Of a DNA stretch of 64,000 nt, positions 36,251 through 51,022 are shown piece after piece; the stretch's first letter is position 1, and each line of letters begins with the position of its first letter. Made by a program: the position numbers and the translations under genes. The DNA comes from Balanoglossus misakiensis (lineage: Eukaryota; Hemichordata). The notes below the pieces were generated by a model, which saw nothing but the letters and a program-made list of their open reading frames with translations, was not told where the DNA came from and made no database searches. The stretch is from the NCBI GenBank assembly GCA_040954595.2, contig CM082579.2:3224001-3288000 (forward strand). The letters run 5' to 3'.

Positions 36251-39200
36251 TTTGATTTGTCTGGAATTCTTAAATCATTTTCCGAGAACAGTACGGTTGA
36301 AGGTCAGCATACAACTAATTCATCTCAATTCAGTCTTCCTTTACAAGAAAACGTAATGTAGAACAGATTTCCTCTGCACCATTGTAAATTAGAATTTGTT
36401 TATTTACTTTATAGAGCAAAAAATGCTTTTCCCAGCCAAATATGCTGGAGTACTGATTCAGTTGTCAACACTGATGACATCATGATTTCAAAGGTCAGAC
36501 TTCAACTGGCTAGTCACATCAAACATGTACAACATCTCCAAGGCAGTGCAGGCTGAATATCCCCCATCACCAGTGGTAGAAACATGACCTTCTTCTGCTA
36601 GAGATAATCAAAACCGCATCTCCGAAGCCCCCACCCCCTCACAGTTTACTGATTATTGTCAACCATTGCCTGGTCATGCACGGTTGAAACGTTTTTCAGA
36701 TGAAATCACTTGGTAACTTGTCAGGGGTTTTGGAAGCAAAGCGGACAAAATACGGCTAGATACTAGACTACCTTCCAGGATGCAGGAAAAAGCACTGAAA
36801 AAAACCCTTCAATAAACCACATAAACTTACACATCCTGACAAGGACTTCCCTGTAGAACTGACATTGGCATCCTGACAAAGATTTCCTTGTACAAAATGT
36901 TGATCTATTTATTGTTTTAGCCATCCCTACCCAGACTGCCCCTGCCTTGGGTTTTCATCCCATAACCATAAACGTAAACAAAATAGCAATCTGTTAGTTG
37001 TCAGAATAATCGCCTAAAATCAGAAGAGGTTGCACATGTTCCAATTTTTCTCTGATAAAGATTGCCTTTCCAGAAATGTTCCTCAGTCTGGCCGCGGGCT
37101 GGTTTCTATTAAAACTCGATCCCCAATGACAAAATCTGGAGTTCTGAATATTTTTTAAAACCTTGGTGGAACTAATGACCTGCATATGGGAAATAGTCTG
37201 ATCTTTTATCTTGTAACATTTTTGTGGCTGAATTCTTGTTTCCGTGTCGGCAGCCTGCAACCAAGATTCTCAGCTCCCGTTTCCAATACATGCTTTGGTT
37301 TGAAGTTAGGGGTGATGTATAACACAGTTTCTCCAGACAGATCCGTAGAGTGGGTAATGTGTGGGCTGTATGGACAGTTATTTATTGGAAGGCTTGAGAT
37401 AGACAAAGAAATCAAACAACCTAAGCTGATAAGATAGATGTACTGAACAGAAACAGGATAAATCTATCGCCCAAGGCTGTAAAGATTCTTGCCAAGAACC
37501 AAAAATATGAAAATTTAGACGAGTTAAGGAAAGTGGCAAGCATGACTGTTTATGGTCATAACTGACAACAGTCGAGATGATAGGACATCTCTGTTTTTGT
37601 CATAATGGTTGATGTCATATAAGTAAATGGCCTGGTGTCTAGGTGTACTTGGACATGGCATTTTGGGCCTTCAGAGTGTCATCGCCCTCGGAAGGTTATA
37701 TCCGGTCAAAATATTGACCGTGCATGGGGATGTCATCACCCTCCTCCCGTAAAACGATGACCTTTGAATCATCACTCGAGTCAGTAACTGTCTGACTATT
37801 TTTGTTAATTCTTTAACAAGCTGTTCTCCGAGGTATCCATGGCGTTGTTGCAGTATGAGAAGATGTTGCATAACTGAATCACTTCTCAAGAGGTTAAACT
37901 AAGGGTAAATGATGTATTGCAGCCGCCAGGTTGCAGATTTAGAAATAGCTCTTGCGTACGTAGCCTGCCATGGTAACAAACTATGCGGCTAATTTTAGTG
38001 CATGTTGACAGATGGAGAGATCTTAGCCTAAACTTTGTAAATTATCAGAATATAACGCCACCCAGGCTGAGGATTTTCAGAGTTAAACCAACCGACCATA
38101 TTTATTATAATCGTCATAAAGGATTCAAAGCGACATATGTCGAAATAAGCACAATTTATTGCATTCTTCCTGTAAGTTGCAAAAGGAAATATTGATAGAA
38201 GTTATTGCAGTAGGAGATTGAAGTAGGCAATGACAGATTGCAGGTTGCTTTGAATGAAATTGCCGGTCTCTATTTGTTTGTGATCTATTTTAAGTCCAGT
38301 CTGAAGAGCATCCTATTTGTAGAGAGCTATGGCCAAACCCACCCAATTAGAAATAAAAAAACCCACCCATTTAGAAATCCAAACATAAAATGAGTGGTCA
38401 AGTTTCCAGACCTCACTGCCAACAATACTACTGTACTCACAGCTGAATAAATTCTATTTGTTCCCTTGTTGTTGCAGTGGAAAAACAAGAGACAAAATAG
38501 GTTTTAAGCTTGTTTTCCTGCCCTAAGTATTTGTAAATGTTTCCGTGGTCAATATTTGCAGTTGTCGTATGGAGCTCTGCCCGATTTCCCCAGAAATAAA
38601 GTTCACCCAGAAATGAACTTCGAAAGACCAGCCACTCAGATCAGAACCAGACAAAAAAGGGAAATGAAAGATGTTTTGTGATATCGTTTTTCCCCAAGAC
38701 ATCAACCTCTTCTCTGGTACAGTTTGTGTGCAACTGTCTTCAAGTACCTGAGTTTCATTCACTGGTGAATTTTATGAGGTAAAAAGCAAATATCTGACAG
38801 GAACAAGAAAGCCCTGTAGACACAACAAAACAACCATTAAACTCAGTGGTTCAAGAGTTCATCCGTTCACTAGCAAAGTACAGGCATTTTCGCTTCTTCA
38901 CAATCAATGATCACCACCTCTTTCTTGAAGGTTGAATGCCTCTTGTGGTATTTACAGAATCTGTATAAGGGTTGAAAAGCAGGTGTTTTCACAATACAGT
39001 AATGATCAAGTCCACCATTTGATGAGTTCACAGGACAACTTCGATAAAATAAAGATTTTCTTTGGCACACATCTTCTTTATTAGCTTATTGATTTCTAAC
39101 ATACATCACTGGACTTGTGAAAGACAGGATGACTTTATAACTATCCCATCTCATCTACGGAAACTTGCGTAATTCAGTACATACGCCTGCTTGGCTGTTG

Positions 39201-40521
39201 AAGAAATTTGGCTCAAAGGACACATTACAAAACAGGTGTTAGTCGTAATCAGGTAGTGTAATTTCAGGGAACTAATGGGCTAATAGTGTGTACTTAAGAA
39301 TCTTATCTATTTGTCAACAAAACAGAGTCCCATGTCAAATATAGAGTATTGATCGGTCCCAGAGTGACCCAACAGCGATTTGGTTTATGGTCGCTGCAGG
39401 TCACATATGTCCCAGTTGATACTTTCAGTTACAGCTACTTGAATTCACGCACCCTGCACTGATTTGAGAGCCTGAAAATTAGTGTGCATTACATAATAAC
39501 AATTTTAGTATATTACCACGCAACCCTGTCAGCCTTGAGTGGTTTCCAGGGTCTGCCCAAGTGAAAGTAAAGTCACTGATTTTCAATCTGCCAGTGAAGC
39601 CTTGTCTGGATAAGGCCTCCGCTGGAATGAGGCAGCAAAGTGGTAGAAACTCGAAACTCTTGTTGAAAAGAAACCAGATCGTCTGTAGCCCAGGAATATC
39701 CTCACTTGAGAGATTAGTGTTTATTTGAAAGGAAAAAAAGTCGGGGCGCAAAAAAACAGGCTGTGTCATGAATCTGGGTTGCGTGATTGTACTGTGGGAA
39801 AGGTGTCTGGCTGGGCTGTAGAAAAGACTTGTGTAATTGGATATATTGAATTAGGTGGGCTGTGTAGTGACAAGTAAGAAATATGCAACAATAAACACTG
39901 ACCAGGTCGAAAAGAACCTGGTGAATAGTTTCAGATTTTTCTGAAAGGCTTCAGTATCTTGGCAAATCACTCCGTTGGAACCTCACATGATCCGCAGTAT
40001 TTAACATTGTTTTCTCTGATCCGCGATGCCCCTATGTCAATTTCAAACTATTAGTTTTTTTGCGTTAAAAGGGTGTATTTCCTACCACATTATCAGTGAC
40101 CTGTTGGAGAAGCATGTTGGTCAGCGTAAAACAAGACTCACACGCTACACATTGCGATATATACACACTAGTATCTAGTATCTAGCCTGCTGTTTCCTGG
40201 CGCTGCGAAAAAAGAGCAGACTAAGATACTGGGCTACATACTACAAGAATGTTAGTTTTATCATCTTTTATCCAAATTCTTGCCACATGACAAATCAAAT
40301 TAAACTCCCATGAGAAACTTAAATGGAGAACTGAGGATTTTTATCTGGAGGAAATGGTTTCGCTCTGGTGTTCTTATCATTGTCGCTACATTTTGATATT
40401 CTTGAGACAGGAATTGTTCGCAAGGGATACTTTATAGGTGTTTGACATGCCACACCTATGAACTTGATGAAGGTCAGGATACCACATCAAACATGTTGGG
40501 AAAAAAGTTGTCTGTGAGAAG

Positions 40522-40995
40522 GGTTTGGTTGGGTGTTGTGTCCGCAGGGTTCCTGTGGATAGTGTGAGAAAGGAACTGCTTGCAATGAATATCACGAAGG
40601 TACTGGGTATATTGTATATCAGTTTTATCAAATTTGATCAAAGTTCTCCATATGAAGTAAAACAGATAAAACATCTGTTTGAAAACTGGCATATCTGTAT
40701 TTATCAAAAGTCGGAAACTACAGATCTTTGTCTCTGGAAAGGTTTGGTTTCAGTGTTTTGTCTGCGAGATTCCTCTTGATATTGTGGGAAAGGGGGAAAC
40801 CATACAAGAACATATCTCTAGGGCATATAGGATGTCAGGTTTTATCAAAATTAGATCGAGAGTTCTCCGTGCAAATCAGATAACGAAACATTTGTGAGAA
40901 ATTGGCATCGCTGTATTTGTGAACAGGGTTTAGTTCAGTTTTCAGACGGCAGGGTTCCTTTGTGGGAAAGGAACTGGTAACTGGGAAATACATTG
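40522..40995. repeat. Diverged tandem repeat, about 2.3 copies of a 190-220-bp unit
   Basis: Units begin with GGTTTGGTTGGG (40522), GGTTTGGTTTCAG (40741) and GGTTTAGTTCAG (about 40927). Shared landmarks recur in order: GCRGGGTTCCT, GTGGGAAAGG, TTTTATCAAA, AGTTCTCC, AAACATYTGT, ATTGGCAT and TGTATTT. Copies are clearly diverged, with indels. It is an old local duplication or minisatellite-like array, with no coding potential seen. Confidence 0.7.
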
Positions 40996-42335
40996 GTGTG
41001 GTTCTTAGAGATTAGTTCAAGTGAAATCAAATATGGGGGGAAGATGGCAAGATATTGCAGCGTTCTCACTTATTGGGAACACATTGGATATGAATTACAG
41101 CTCTTCTTCGACTGTCAAAGGCATACTGAAGAACAAGTTTTACATAGTGATGATCAAAGTGAAACTTTTAATCGAATTCTAAGATGAACACCAGTTATCC
41201 ATCCATGATAGTTTGTTGCTTTCAAGTACTTATATTACTATTCAGATACTGCAGTGTACATGTGTTTGGGCAACGTCACTTTCGCTAGATTAATAATTGC
41301 GCCTCCAAAAATAATACCTGTTCGCCCTGAATGATGGTCATTGTTGTGGATGTGAAATGTGAGCTTCTGACACAGGTGAAGCGAGAGCTCATGAGCATGC
41401 TTGAGTTCAAGTACTTGTACTGGTGTAAACACAGCCTAAACACTTGTTAATTGCAGGTGTGTCCCAGTTGAGCTGCTTCAGGTAGCTGACACTTGTATCA
41501 TAAATCTCTGCATGAGTGTTTCAACGCACTGTTCAAATATCAGAGTTCATGCAGCATCTGGGTTGTGTGTGTAGGGTTATATAATTAGGCGGGGTGGGTT
41601 ATTTACGAGTGTGAGTGTGCAGTACTGTGATGGTGGGATGGACTATAATTGGCCGTACTGTGGTCACCTTTGAGGGTGCAATACTGTGAGTAGGAGGTTG
41701 TCATGCCACGGTTGTCAAGGAGGGTTCTTTCTTCAGTGGACATATAGGAGGGGGGGGGGGGTGGTGGTGTTTTGAAGTTTTGATTTCTGTAAGCAAGGCA
41801 ATGGGATGCTTTTCCTGAGATCATCGTACATTTAATGATGTACAGTATGTCCAGCTTTTTGTTACTCACCTGCATGTCCAACCATCCATCTATCCAGCCA
41901 GATACCACATCTCCTGTTATCCGCCACCCACTTTTCCCAATTCCCAATTATCAGTTGTGCCCATCATTTAAAAACACTTCTATGCCCATAACCCTTGTAC
42001 ATTTGTTGGAATCTCTCCATTTAATCAATGCTCTCCAAGAAGAAAATCACCCTCAAGCCGTTGGTATTTTCCAATTGAGTAAAATCTGATTTTATCATTG
42101 GTGTACCACCCAACATCACAAGGGCTGGCATTAAAGTGGAACATCCGACATTTCCAAATAGAAACACTTGTGCAGTAGAGCACGTTAGCTTTAAAATGAT
42201 TGTAAACTTTTGTAAACGGAATGCATAAAGTTATGTTTAAGAACATGTGAATCCAGTTCGACAGTCAAAATACATCAAGTATCATTCAAAGCCAAATTCC
42301 AGTGAGATTTCTTGAGTAACAATCCGCCCTAGAGA

Positions 42336-42344
42336 TCAAGGTCA
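42336..42344 (+). promoter_or_regulatory. TCAAGGTCA monomer nuclear-receptor site
   Basis: Second exact TCAAGGTCA in the introns. An RFX-like GTTACCATGGAAAT follows at 42368-42381. Confidence 0.3.
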
Positions 42345-45300
42345 ATCAAAGCCCAGTATTTGTGTTTGTTACCATGGAAATTATGTAAACACCTGACTAG
42401 CTGAGTCACCATGTTTGTTTGAGCTTGAGCTTGATGCAAAGTTTATAGCAGATCTGCAACATCTTCATTCTGGTTGCCGGATAACAATTGAAAATTGAGG
42501 AAATTTTTGTGTGTGCAGTGAAAAAGTGGAGCACCATTTTTTTTGAAGGATGATTATTGTGTTGGTGTTTCAACAAATACCAACAGAGGACAGCTTAACT
42601 GCAGTGTTGGATAACTTCACCTGCTACACCTATTACAAGTATTTACCTTCAGTCAACATCAAGCAGAAACAAGACAAAAGAAAAGCTGACAGGATTTATT
42701 TCATTCTTAAAAAGAAGAAGTGACGGTATCCTGCAAAGACAGTTGTAACAACGATAAATTTGAATAGTGGTGAACTGTGTTAATGTATGGTGGGAGCGTA
42801 CAGAGAGGTAAAGGGTTGGGGTAAACCCCTAGGGCAAGATTCCTAACATGTGGCATTATCCCAACAGAGAAAATATTTGGGGCACAAATTTAGGAACTCC
42901 TGGTATGAGAAGGTATGAAACAAATCCAGAACTTAATTGAATTTGGCTGTTTGCAAGTCAAATAAGTTTGTTAGTAATTATTTACACATTGTAGTTCATG
43001 TGAAGGTTTTGTTGAACCTCACAAAGGGGACAACGAGTTCACAGAACCAAAACAAACGGAAGTCAGTATTTTGTTATGTCCTGGAAGTAATACTATTCAC
43101 AGTGAATTGTTTCAAGTTTGACAGTGGATACCGGCAAAGATTTGCATTTGGTGGGGGGAAAGTTGCTCTCCATTTTGGATATTTTTTGGATTAGAAAGGG
43201 GAGATGTGATAATGGCTTTGGAAGAATGCGATTTAGCGGTGTGTGTTTTAAATCCTCTTTGGGACTGTTAGAACAAGATTTGTGAAGTTTACCTTTTGCA
43301 TCAGTCCGTTAATGGGGTGACTGTGTTCACCAAAGACTATACTGCTACCCAAAAAAAAGAACCCCACAAATCTAAAACAGTCTTCATCCGGGAACAAAAG
43401 AGGCCAAGCAAATAATCTGTTGGCCAAAAATAGCCCGCTATCTACAGCCAAACTTTCTCTCCTGACAAAAGTGTCGGGCCTGAACTCCGGATAACAAGCC
43501 CGATGTATAGTTTGCTCAAATATCTAGTTCCAACTTGCCGCCAGCGTAATAATGACACAGCAAACAGATTGTTACATATCCATGCCACAGAAGAAGTTTT
43601 CCCCCCAACTTTCGATCACCCAACAATTGTTCAACCTACACCCTACGTGTTTACCAAATCGCTGAATTCTATAGATAAGTGTGTTTGGCCGCCACTCTGG
43701 ATTTTTGAGAGTCCATATCGAAATTTCACACATTGTTGTAAAATTTATAGGTTGGTATCAACTATGCCAAGGCTGATTATCAGAACTATTTTAACTCAGT
43801 GTTTACCCGCTTTAAGGAGACTGATCATTGACTAGGCTGGCTGGGTGAAGTTATCCTCGTAAACTCGGTTGAAACAACACAGTGGTACAGAAATAAAGAT
43901 TTTACAAATATGTACTGGTGTAGCAAAAAGTCTGTGTTGATCGCAGTGTCTGAAAATGGTTGCGATTGCGTCAACTGGGTGGTTTATGTTGCAGTGGTCA
44001 CGGTAGTTCACACCTAGTTGTGATTGCACAGGTATACATGTTGCGTATTTGCCCCAGAAGGTCAGACTGTGTACTCTGTTTTCTTTTGACACCGTCAACC
44101 GAAGTGACTGTTGACTGTTGTTACCTGGCCCCGCTCTAGCTCTGCCTACGTGCCTGCATTTATACGTTTACCACAGTGCTGATGCCATAAACTGGTCTCA
44201 TCTGGGCGGAAAGGGCATTTTTGTTTCGTGCCGTTTAGCATAAACTGGTGTGAAGTTGTCACGCACAGAAATTAATATATTACTGATAAAAAAGTGATAT
44301 ATTAGCGGGTACCTTGCAAAAGAATTGAGTCATTTGTCTATAAATAACAAAAAAACATGGAATGGTACTATCACATTTCAACGTCTTCTTCTTGAGTGTT
44401 TTCCCAGTTGAAGATAGACCCCAGCTGCAGGGAATTTACGTGTAAGATGTTGGGTGGTAGAATTCTCTCTGTTCACAGTACTTCCGTAGCGAGAATAGAC
44501 ATGCAGCTAGCAACCATTTCCTCGCATTCAGAGTAGTATCAAGCCAAAAAAAGTGAGAGAAAAAAAGTGTGATAGAATGCACAGAATGTACACCTGCTAT
44601 CCACATTCCAGCCTTATGCTCTGATGTTGCCTTTTCACTTTTGAAGCCAGCTGAATCTTTTCATTTTTTTTTTTATGAGTATACATTGATGAAAGATCAG
44701 TATGGGTCAGGTGTAATTCTAAGCGGAAAACTTTAAAAGATGAGAAAAAGGAAACCAATGGGGAAAATGTATTGGATTCTATGGTATTTCTTTAAAATTG
44801 TGATTCATCTATGTGGTATCGTTTCTTGGCTTTGCCCAAACTGCCAAAAGTGCCTAAGTGATACTAAATAATACATGAATATTCTAAGCGGCGCCAAAAA
44901 AAGGCGAACTAGATCCTTAGCTACAATGGCAGTAACACCCACCTGAAGGTCCAACGACAACCCGAAGCTCATCAGTGCAAGATCTAATTGAGCTTAATGC
45001 TTAGCCTAGAGAGACATTGAGAGTGTGTTGATCTCATTTAGTGTGACAATAAAACAGATAGAGCTTGTGGTGCACACACAGTGCAGATGGATTCTCACAG
45101 TATGACTTCAACGCCTCTGGAATCAAGCAATTAGTGATGGACTTGGTCATTTCTTATGTCTTCCCTCCCCTAGGCTTGGATTTTAATCTGTTTGGATCTT
45201 GAAATTTAATTACAGCCCATCAGTAATAAGTTGTATCCTGTGATTTACTATGTGCCCTAGGATGCTGGTGTTAGTTTGTTTATTTCTTTTTTGGGATGGG

Positions 45301-46401
45301 GTGGCTGGGCGGTCATCCACCCCTTTCTGGTTCAGTAAAAGGATGATGAGGGTCCAAAGAGTGATGTGCAGTTTGTACATCATTTCTATTCAGTTATAGG
45401 ACTGTGTGTAAGTGTCTATTGGGCAGTGATGGCAAGTTTTAAGAGACAAGATCAGTGTAACTCTATACATAGCAGCTGGCTACTCATTTACTGAAAATCT
45501 TACCATCTCAAAACAATCGACCAATAAACATTTTTATGCTTGCATTGAAATAACTTCTTCTGCAGTGTCTCTCAGTAATATCATCTTACTACAGGAAACA
45601 TGTCATTATCTCTGCTGCAGTTGTCATTGTATTCAGTAGTACCTTGACTTGCTGAGTTCACTGTCATTTATTCCATGCGACCACATTCTACTCTTTGGTA
45701 GCAGCCAAATGTAACTTGCAAGTTGTAAACCATTTATTTGTTAAAATCTAATAGTATATGCATCACCATATTGAAAAAACACAAAAAGATACTGGAGTCC
45801 TGTTTAATCAGAGTAACTTTGAAAACTTTGCTGTGACTGATGTCTTCAGGGTGCAAAAGTCATTTGCATTTTCTTGAAGTACCTAGTTTGCCAATTTAAC
45901 AGGAAGAAAGAAGTCATTGAAGTTAACATAAATTCTGTGATAAAGGAACGGGTAATTGAATTTCTGCTCGCATGATTACTGGTTAGTGGCTACTGAAAGC
46001 CCAGAGAAGAATTTCATTTGTGATTTACTGTCTGCCTAAATAACATTATATCACTCTCCCCAATTGAAATTTGTTTTTGGGATTTGAGATGAAGCTCCAT
46101 TCATACTCAAATGCTGTGTTCCTGTAATTGGATTGGGTGAATGAATGGTTTGAAGGAGGTGTATAGCCATTACCAAGGTGGACGTCTTCCCCGCCATTTC
46201 TCTGTGGAAACCATTGTCTTTGTCCAAACAGGGATTTTCTGTGTTGTGACAACCTTCAACATATCGTAGGCTCTCTGGCAGTATATCTAGGACAAGCAGG
46301 CTGGAGTTCCAGTTTTAGTTAACTCTTTTCAGACTCAACAGGACAATGGTCACCAGGTTGTGTAGAAATGTGGAGTGTGAAATAAGTGGTGTTTCTGTGG
46401 G

Positions 46402-46464
46402 CCACACACACGCTGACACATACACACATGCATGCACACACACACTCACAGAGACACTCACACC
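46402..46464. repeat. CA-rich microsatellite
   Basis: Interrupted (CA)n, including CACACACACGCTGACACATA and a CATGCATGCACACACACACT stretch. A simple repeat in intron 2. Confidence 0.85.
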
Positions 46465-48706
46465 AAATGCCACATGGACAGCTCATCTACTCTATGATTG
46501 CAGAAAAGACAGAAACCATTGTTGGGAAGACAGACACATTATGTGCTTTTAAGTTTTATTTCACAATTTTATTGAGTACTGCCATAACAAGAATAGGTAA
46601 CTCAGAATGTGAGAATAGTTAACTGACCTGTCAAGGAATAGCCCCAGTCAAGGAATAATTACCCATAGTAAAAGCCACCTTTAGGAAATTCCAGTTCCCA
46701 ATAAATCAGTTACATAAGCTATGAACATGGTTGCAATGCTTTTTATTTGATGAGCAATAGTTAAATTTTTATTTTCAATTAAATAGAGACATGGCTTTCA
46801 TTAATCAAGTGAAAGAAGGCTGAACTTCGAAGTGAACAATCTCCAAAGATTAAAGGGGGAAAATTTGATGGTGATGGTTGAGGAGATTTCCATCTGCTTT
46901 TACAGTCCATCCACCCACCCACACAATTTAGCAATTTATTGCACAGTTCTTGTGTAATCACTTGGTATGGAACTGATTAAAGTTTGTTTGTTTTACCCCA
47001 GATCCTGGCAGTTCCCCCTAATGAGGACATTGCCCATTGCTGCAACACACTTCCATGTAGGAGCAGAGAGATTGTAATCTTGTGAAAACACTCATTGGAC
47101 AATTCCCCTACACACCTCTGCTTTGGCCCCCTTATCAGTTGCTATCTGTCTGCGCCCATCTGTTGCTAACTATCACCAGACACTCTTCATCATCCATAAA
47201 TATCCCTCCTCTGGTGTTCCCTGTTTAATCTGAAAAAGTTGGCAGGGTGGCCACTCTGTAAATAAACACAGCATTAACTTTGTAGGTGTACTCTCAAGTG
47301 TATAGCACAATTATCTTTCCCCGGTAATGAATTTTTCCAGTCCTAGTGTGTTCTGAGTGGGTGAGCTGTTACATCCCCCAAGGCTTGCCAGCAACTTCAC
47401 GTACTGGTTGATGCTCTTTTTTCCACTGCATCACGGGAGACATCCAAGGTCCGTGTAAACATAAGAAAAATGGACCCCAGACGCAGGGGCCCAATCGCAG
47501 TAGTGCTATACTGTGCTGATTCTGGTTTTCATCAAACGTTTGCATGTTTGATCTTTTGTTTTAAAGCTGATATTTTATCTGATGCGGCAAAGTATTTTCA
47601 AGTAATTTGTCAGGAATATGTTTGGGGTGACAAATTTTTATCAGCAGTTTTCTAGTGGCCAGTGGAAGTGTCTCCTTTTGGTTTTCATGGTGTGGGGTGA
47701 GAGTGTAGTGATTTCAGATTGCCGAGAGACAAAACTTGAGGCTTTCCGAGCCTGCCAGACCCCGGCTGTCAGTGGGTAAACTCTGGCCTTAGCAAACACT
47801 TGAATTGAAACCCATGTAAGGGAAGGAAATCGTCTGGGGAAATGTAAGTGAGCTGTGAGGGAAAACAGAGTGAGACAGGAGCAGTTAAGAGTCCAACCGT
47901 AATCGTTAGTTGGAACAGAGTGTTTCATCATGGTGGTGGCTTGAATCAGCTACCAAGCCTTCGTGCAATTTTTTCAGCCAGACTGGCAGTGATGTTGCGA
48001 TAACTTGAGCATCGCTGTGGCTACAGAGAGCAGTGTGTTAATCGAGCTGCCTGAAGCAATGATCTTGAAGTTGTGTAAGAGCACTTTAGTGCAGGAAAAA
48101 GACTGATATTCATCTCATATCCACATTAATGCCTAGTCAAGTAGGCTTTCAAGTAGAAAGATTGAAGTTTCTCTGATATGATGGATGGTGCTTGCATAAC
48201 TTGGTTGCCATGGCTCCAGTCAGATTGGTGGTGGTAGTCCTTTAGCACTTGGAACCGCGTCTCGGTGATTGTGTCAATTTCTGATCAGTGGATCCCATGT
48301 GAAATTAACCAATTTCATTTTTGGCTTGTTCTAAAGTGACAAGAGCTTCATTAGGTTAAGCAACACAATCAGTAAAAAACACTGTCTGGTTTTGAGAAGT
48401 CGGAAAATACCAGTGGACTGTGAATCTCGTTTTCTATTACCCTGTGTGTGGAATCCCAGACTCAGTTTTCTTCCTTGGTCAGAGTTAATGGTCTAAATTC
48501 ATTCCTTGGGATATCCATCTGTGTTTGCGACAATACACACAGACCTTTCTATTGAAACTTTCTACCAACGGAGACAAGAACCCGGTGTAAGATACACTTC
48601 CATTGTATACAGTTTGACTCTTTTGTTACACGGAATCCATTGTGTTTCAAGTGTGTTTTCAGTGAATGACAATGCACAGTAGCCCTGGCCCCGACACAGT
48701 ACCCTT

Positions 48707-48765
48707 TGACTCGATTACCGACACTTCTAAATCTACCAAATTACCCAATTCTGCAATTTGTCCCA
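48707..48765. repeat. Degenerate 8-bp-period repeat
   Basis: Successive octamers such as ACCGACAC, TTCTAAAT, CTACCAAA, TTACCCAA and TTCTGCAA show a loose shared pattern. The style resembles the clearer array at 53203-53290. Confidence 0.4.
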
Positions 48766-50492
48766 AGAATGTATGGGGGTTACACCAGCACGGAGAACCC
48801 AGCACCTTTGGCCAATTCGTATATCCCACATTTTTTGAGTACGTTTATGACAAGCTTCAACGTTTTTGTTGGTGGTGGTGGTGTTGCTGATGATGGTCTC
48901 ACTGTCACATAGTTCCTGGGGCACTTCGAATATCAATAAGGGCATTACATCATGGCTGGCATTCATTCACACACAGAGGCAGCAAATCCAGACAGACACT
49001 GGCCAAAACCCCAATAAATTGGATTTCTGCTTGTGAGTCAAAGATGGCATTGTGGAGAGGGGCTGGACCAATACTTTGCTTTCACATCCACTGCTGCTAT
49101 AAAGGTTCTCGACTTTCATTTCGAGGAATTTCAAAACCAGAATAACTAATGCAATTAATACCAGTTTAATAGTCAGACCAAAAGTAAAAGCTATTTCCAT
49201 CTGGATTTGTTCAGGAAGATTGGGTGGAAAAAGTTTGGTTCTTTCCTGTTGGCTTATCACAAGATAACATCAACTTCCATCATGTATGTGCCCTGATGTC
49301 TGACTGATCTTCCTACTTGGTCATTTATTGAGAGGAACTTCACCAGACTCATCTTGTCCCAAAACCTTCCACCACCACCCCTATTTTCCCATGGGGGGGG
49401 GGGGCTCCAACAAATGTCGATGTCTGTTGAGGTCAAGAAACCTAATTTTAGCCACTTCCATGGCATGTTTGAAAATAAACCAAATCGAAGCACTCGCCAA
49501 GTGTTGAAAAGATGTTTGCTTGGAATCACGTCTAGCGATTTAAATCTATGGAGATTTCCTACCCCGGCGATTATTGAATTGGTGTATTTATGTACAGGTC
49601 AGTGGCTCAGTGGACTTGGGAGTATCAACGGCCAGTATTACAGCACTGGGGGAATAATGAGATATCTTCATGCAAAGCAAGATCTTGTTTATTTCTGTGA
49701 TGTAAAGCACACATCCCAGATATTTTAGTATAATTCTGATTGGGCACTTTGAGAGCAACGTTGGTCATGTCCATAATAATATATCCGAGAGTAATTATGC
49801 AGTCAGTCTAAATATTTAGAAGTTCGCAAACGTGGGAAGTATGTCAGACTGATGGCAGCCACTGTGATCATCGTGTGGATGCGGTCATCAGTGATGATGC
49901 TGCCTGAAGATTGTGTTTGTACAAACTGATGTACAGATAGGAGTAGCAAATGAAACTCTCATGCAGAACCCAAGTTCAACAATAGTCTGCTTCCATAGAC
50001 ATTTTATAGATGTAATCCAAACATGGCGATATATTTGACTTGCCCTCAAGGATGGCTGGGCGGCTTCTTGAAAAGAACAAACCCCTTGATTGTGGGTATT
50101 GATGTGATTTCCGTAGAGTGTACTGTGACCATGTTGCTATGGTGACGGTTGGGATGACACGCACTTTTGTCAGTGCGCAGCTACCGACAATGAAATGAGA
50201 GACAAGTCCTTGGGGTTGTACAGACTGTGGCATATGGCAGTCAAGGGTCATCCATATGAAAAGAGTTTGTTGAGACACAACAATAGCATTGGCGGAAATC
50301 AGACCTCAGGTGTTCCTGTACAATTGGCTTTATTCTGCCTAGGTCAGCCTTTGGATGGCTGGCAGAAGGGACCTTCCTTGACCAAAAGAAAAATGTATTG
50401 TAATTTTGTGATCTGCAGATGCTGAAAAAATAGTGTCAGTGCGTGGAAGACAATTGGCATCTCGAACGTGATTGATTGGAAAGTTGGATATT

Positions 50493-50506
50493 GGGGGGGG
50501 GGGGGG
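50493..50506. repeat. Poly(G) run, 14 nt
   Basis: Fourteen consecutive G. A C14 run follows 0.5 kb later at 51009-51022. Confidence 0.9.
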
Positions 50507-50561
50507 ATGTTTGGTGACCCAAGAGTGAATCCGAGAACTTCGAAAGTGGACCTCTTAGAAC

Positions 50562-50576
50562 TCCAGAGGGCGCTAT
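50562..50576 (+). promoter_or_regulatory. CTCF-like core motif
   Basis: TCCAGAGGGCGCTAT contains the CAGAGGGCGCT core. The RFX-like sites GTTGCTATGGTGAC (50133) and GTTGCCACGGTGAC (51522) lie on either side. Confidence 0.35.
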
Positions 50577-51008
50577 GCATAAAATTTATTCTGGGAACTC
50601 CCAGAACTTTTAGCAGTGCACATTCTTGTACATCCAAACACCATGCTGACTGGTGCCGTGTTAACATTTGAAGCATTCTGCAGGGACACACAGAGAGAAA
50701 GGGGCACAGTTGTAAATTCTGCGGCATCCAAGGTTGTCTGGCTGCTTACATTATAGCCTCATAGTAGAAGCATGAATGAAAATAAACATTTCTGCAGTCA
50801 GGGTTATGTCATGTGTGCTGTGTAAAGGTATACTTTCATTGCCCAATTATGCATCGCTGGACCAGCTGTTGTGAAGATAACTGCGATGACACAAAATCTT
50901 TGTATAAAGCACAGAGGTGATGACAATTAAAAATGGACATATCATTAATATACTACAGAGGTGTCACCTTTTAAAATAAATATCGGATAGTGCTAGGTAC
51001 CAACAGCA

Positions 51009-51022
51009 CCCCCCCCCCCCCC
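51009..51022. repeat. Poly(C) run, 14 nt
   Basis: Fourteen consecutive C in intron 2; the plus-strand C counterpart of the G runs. Confidence 0.9.
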
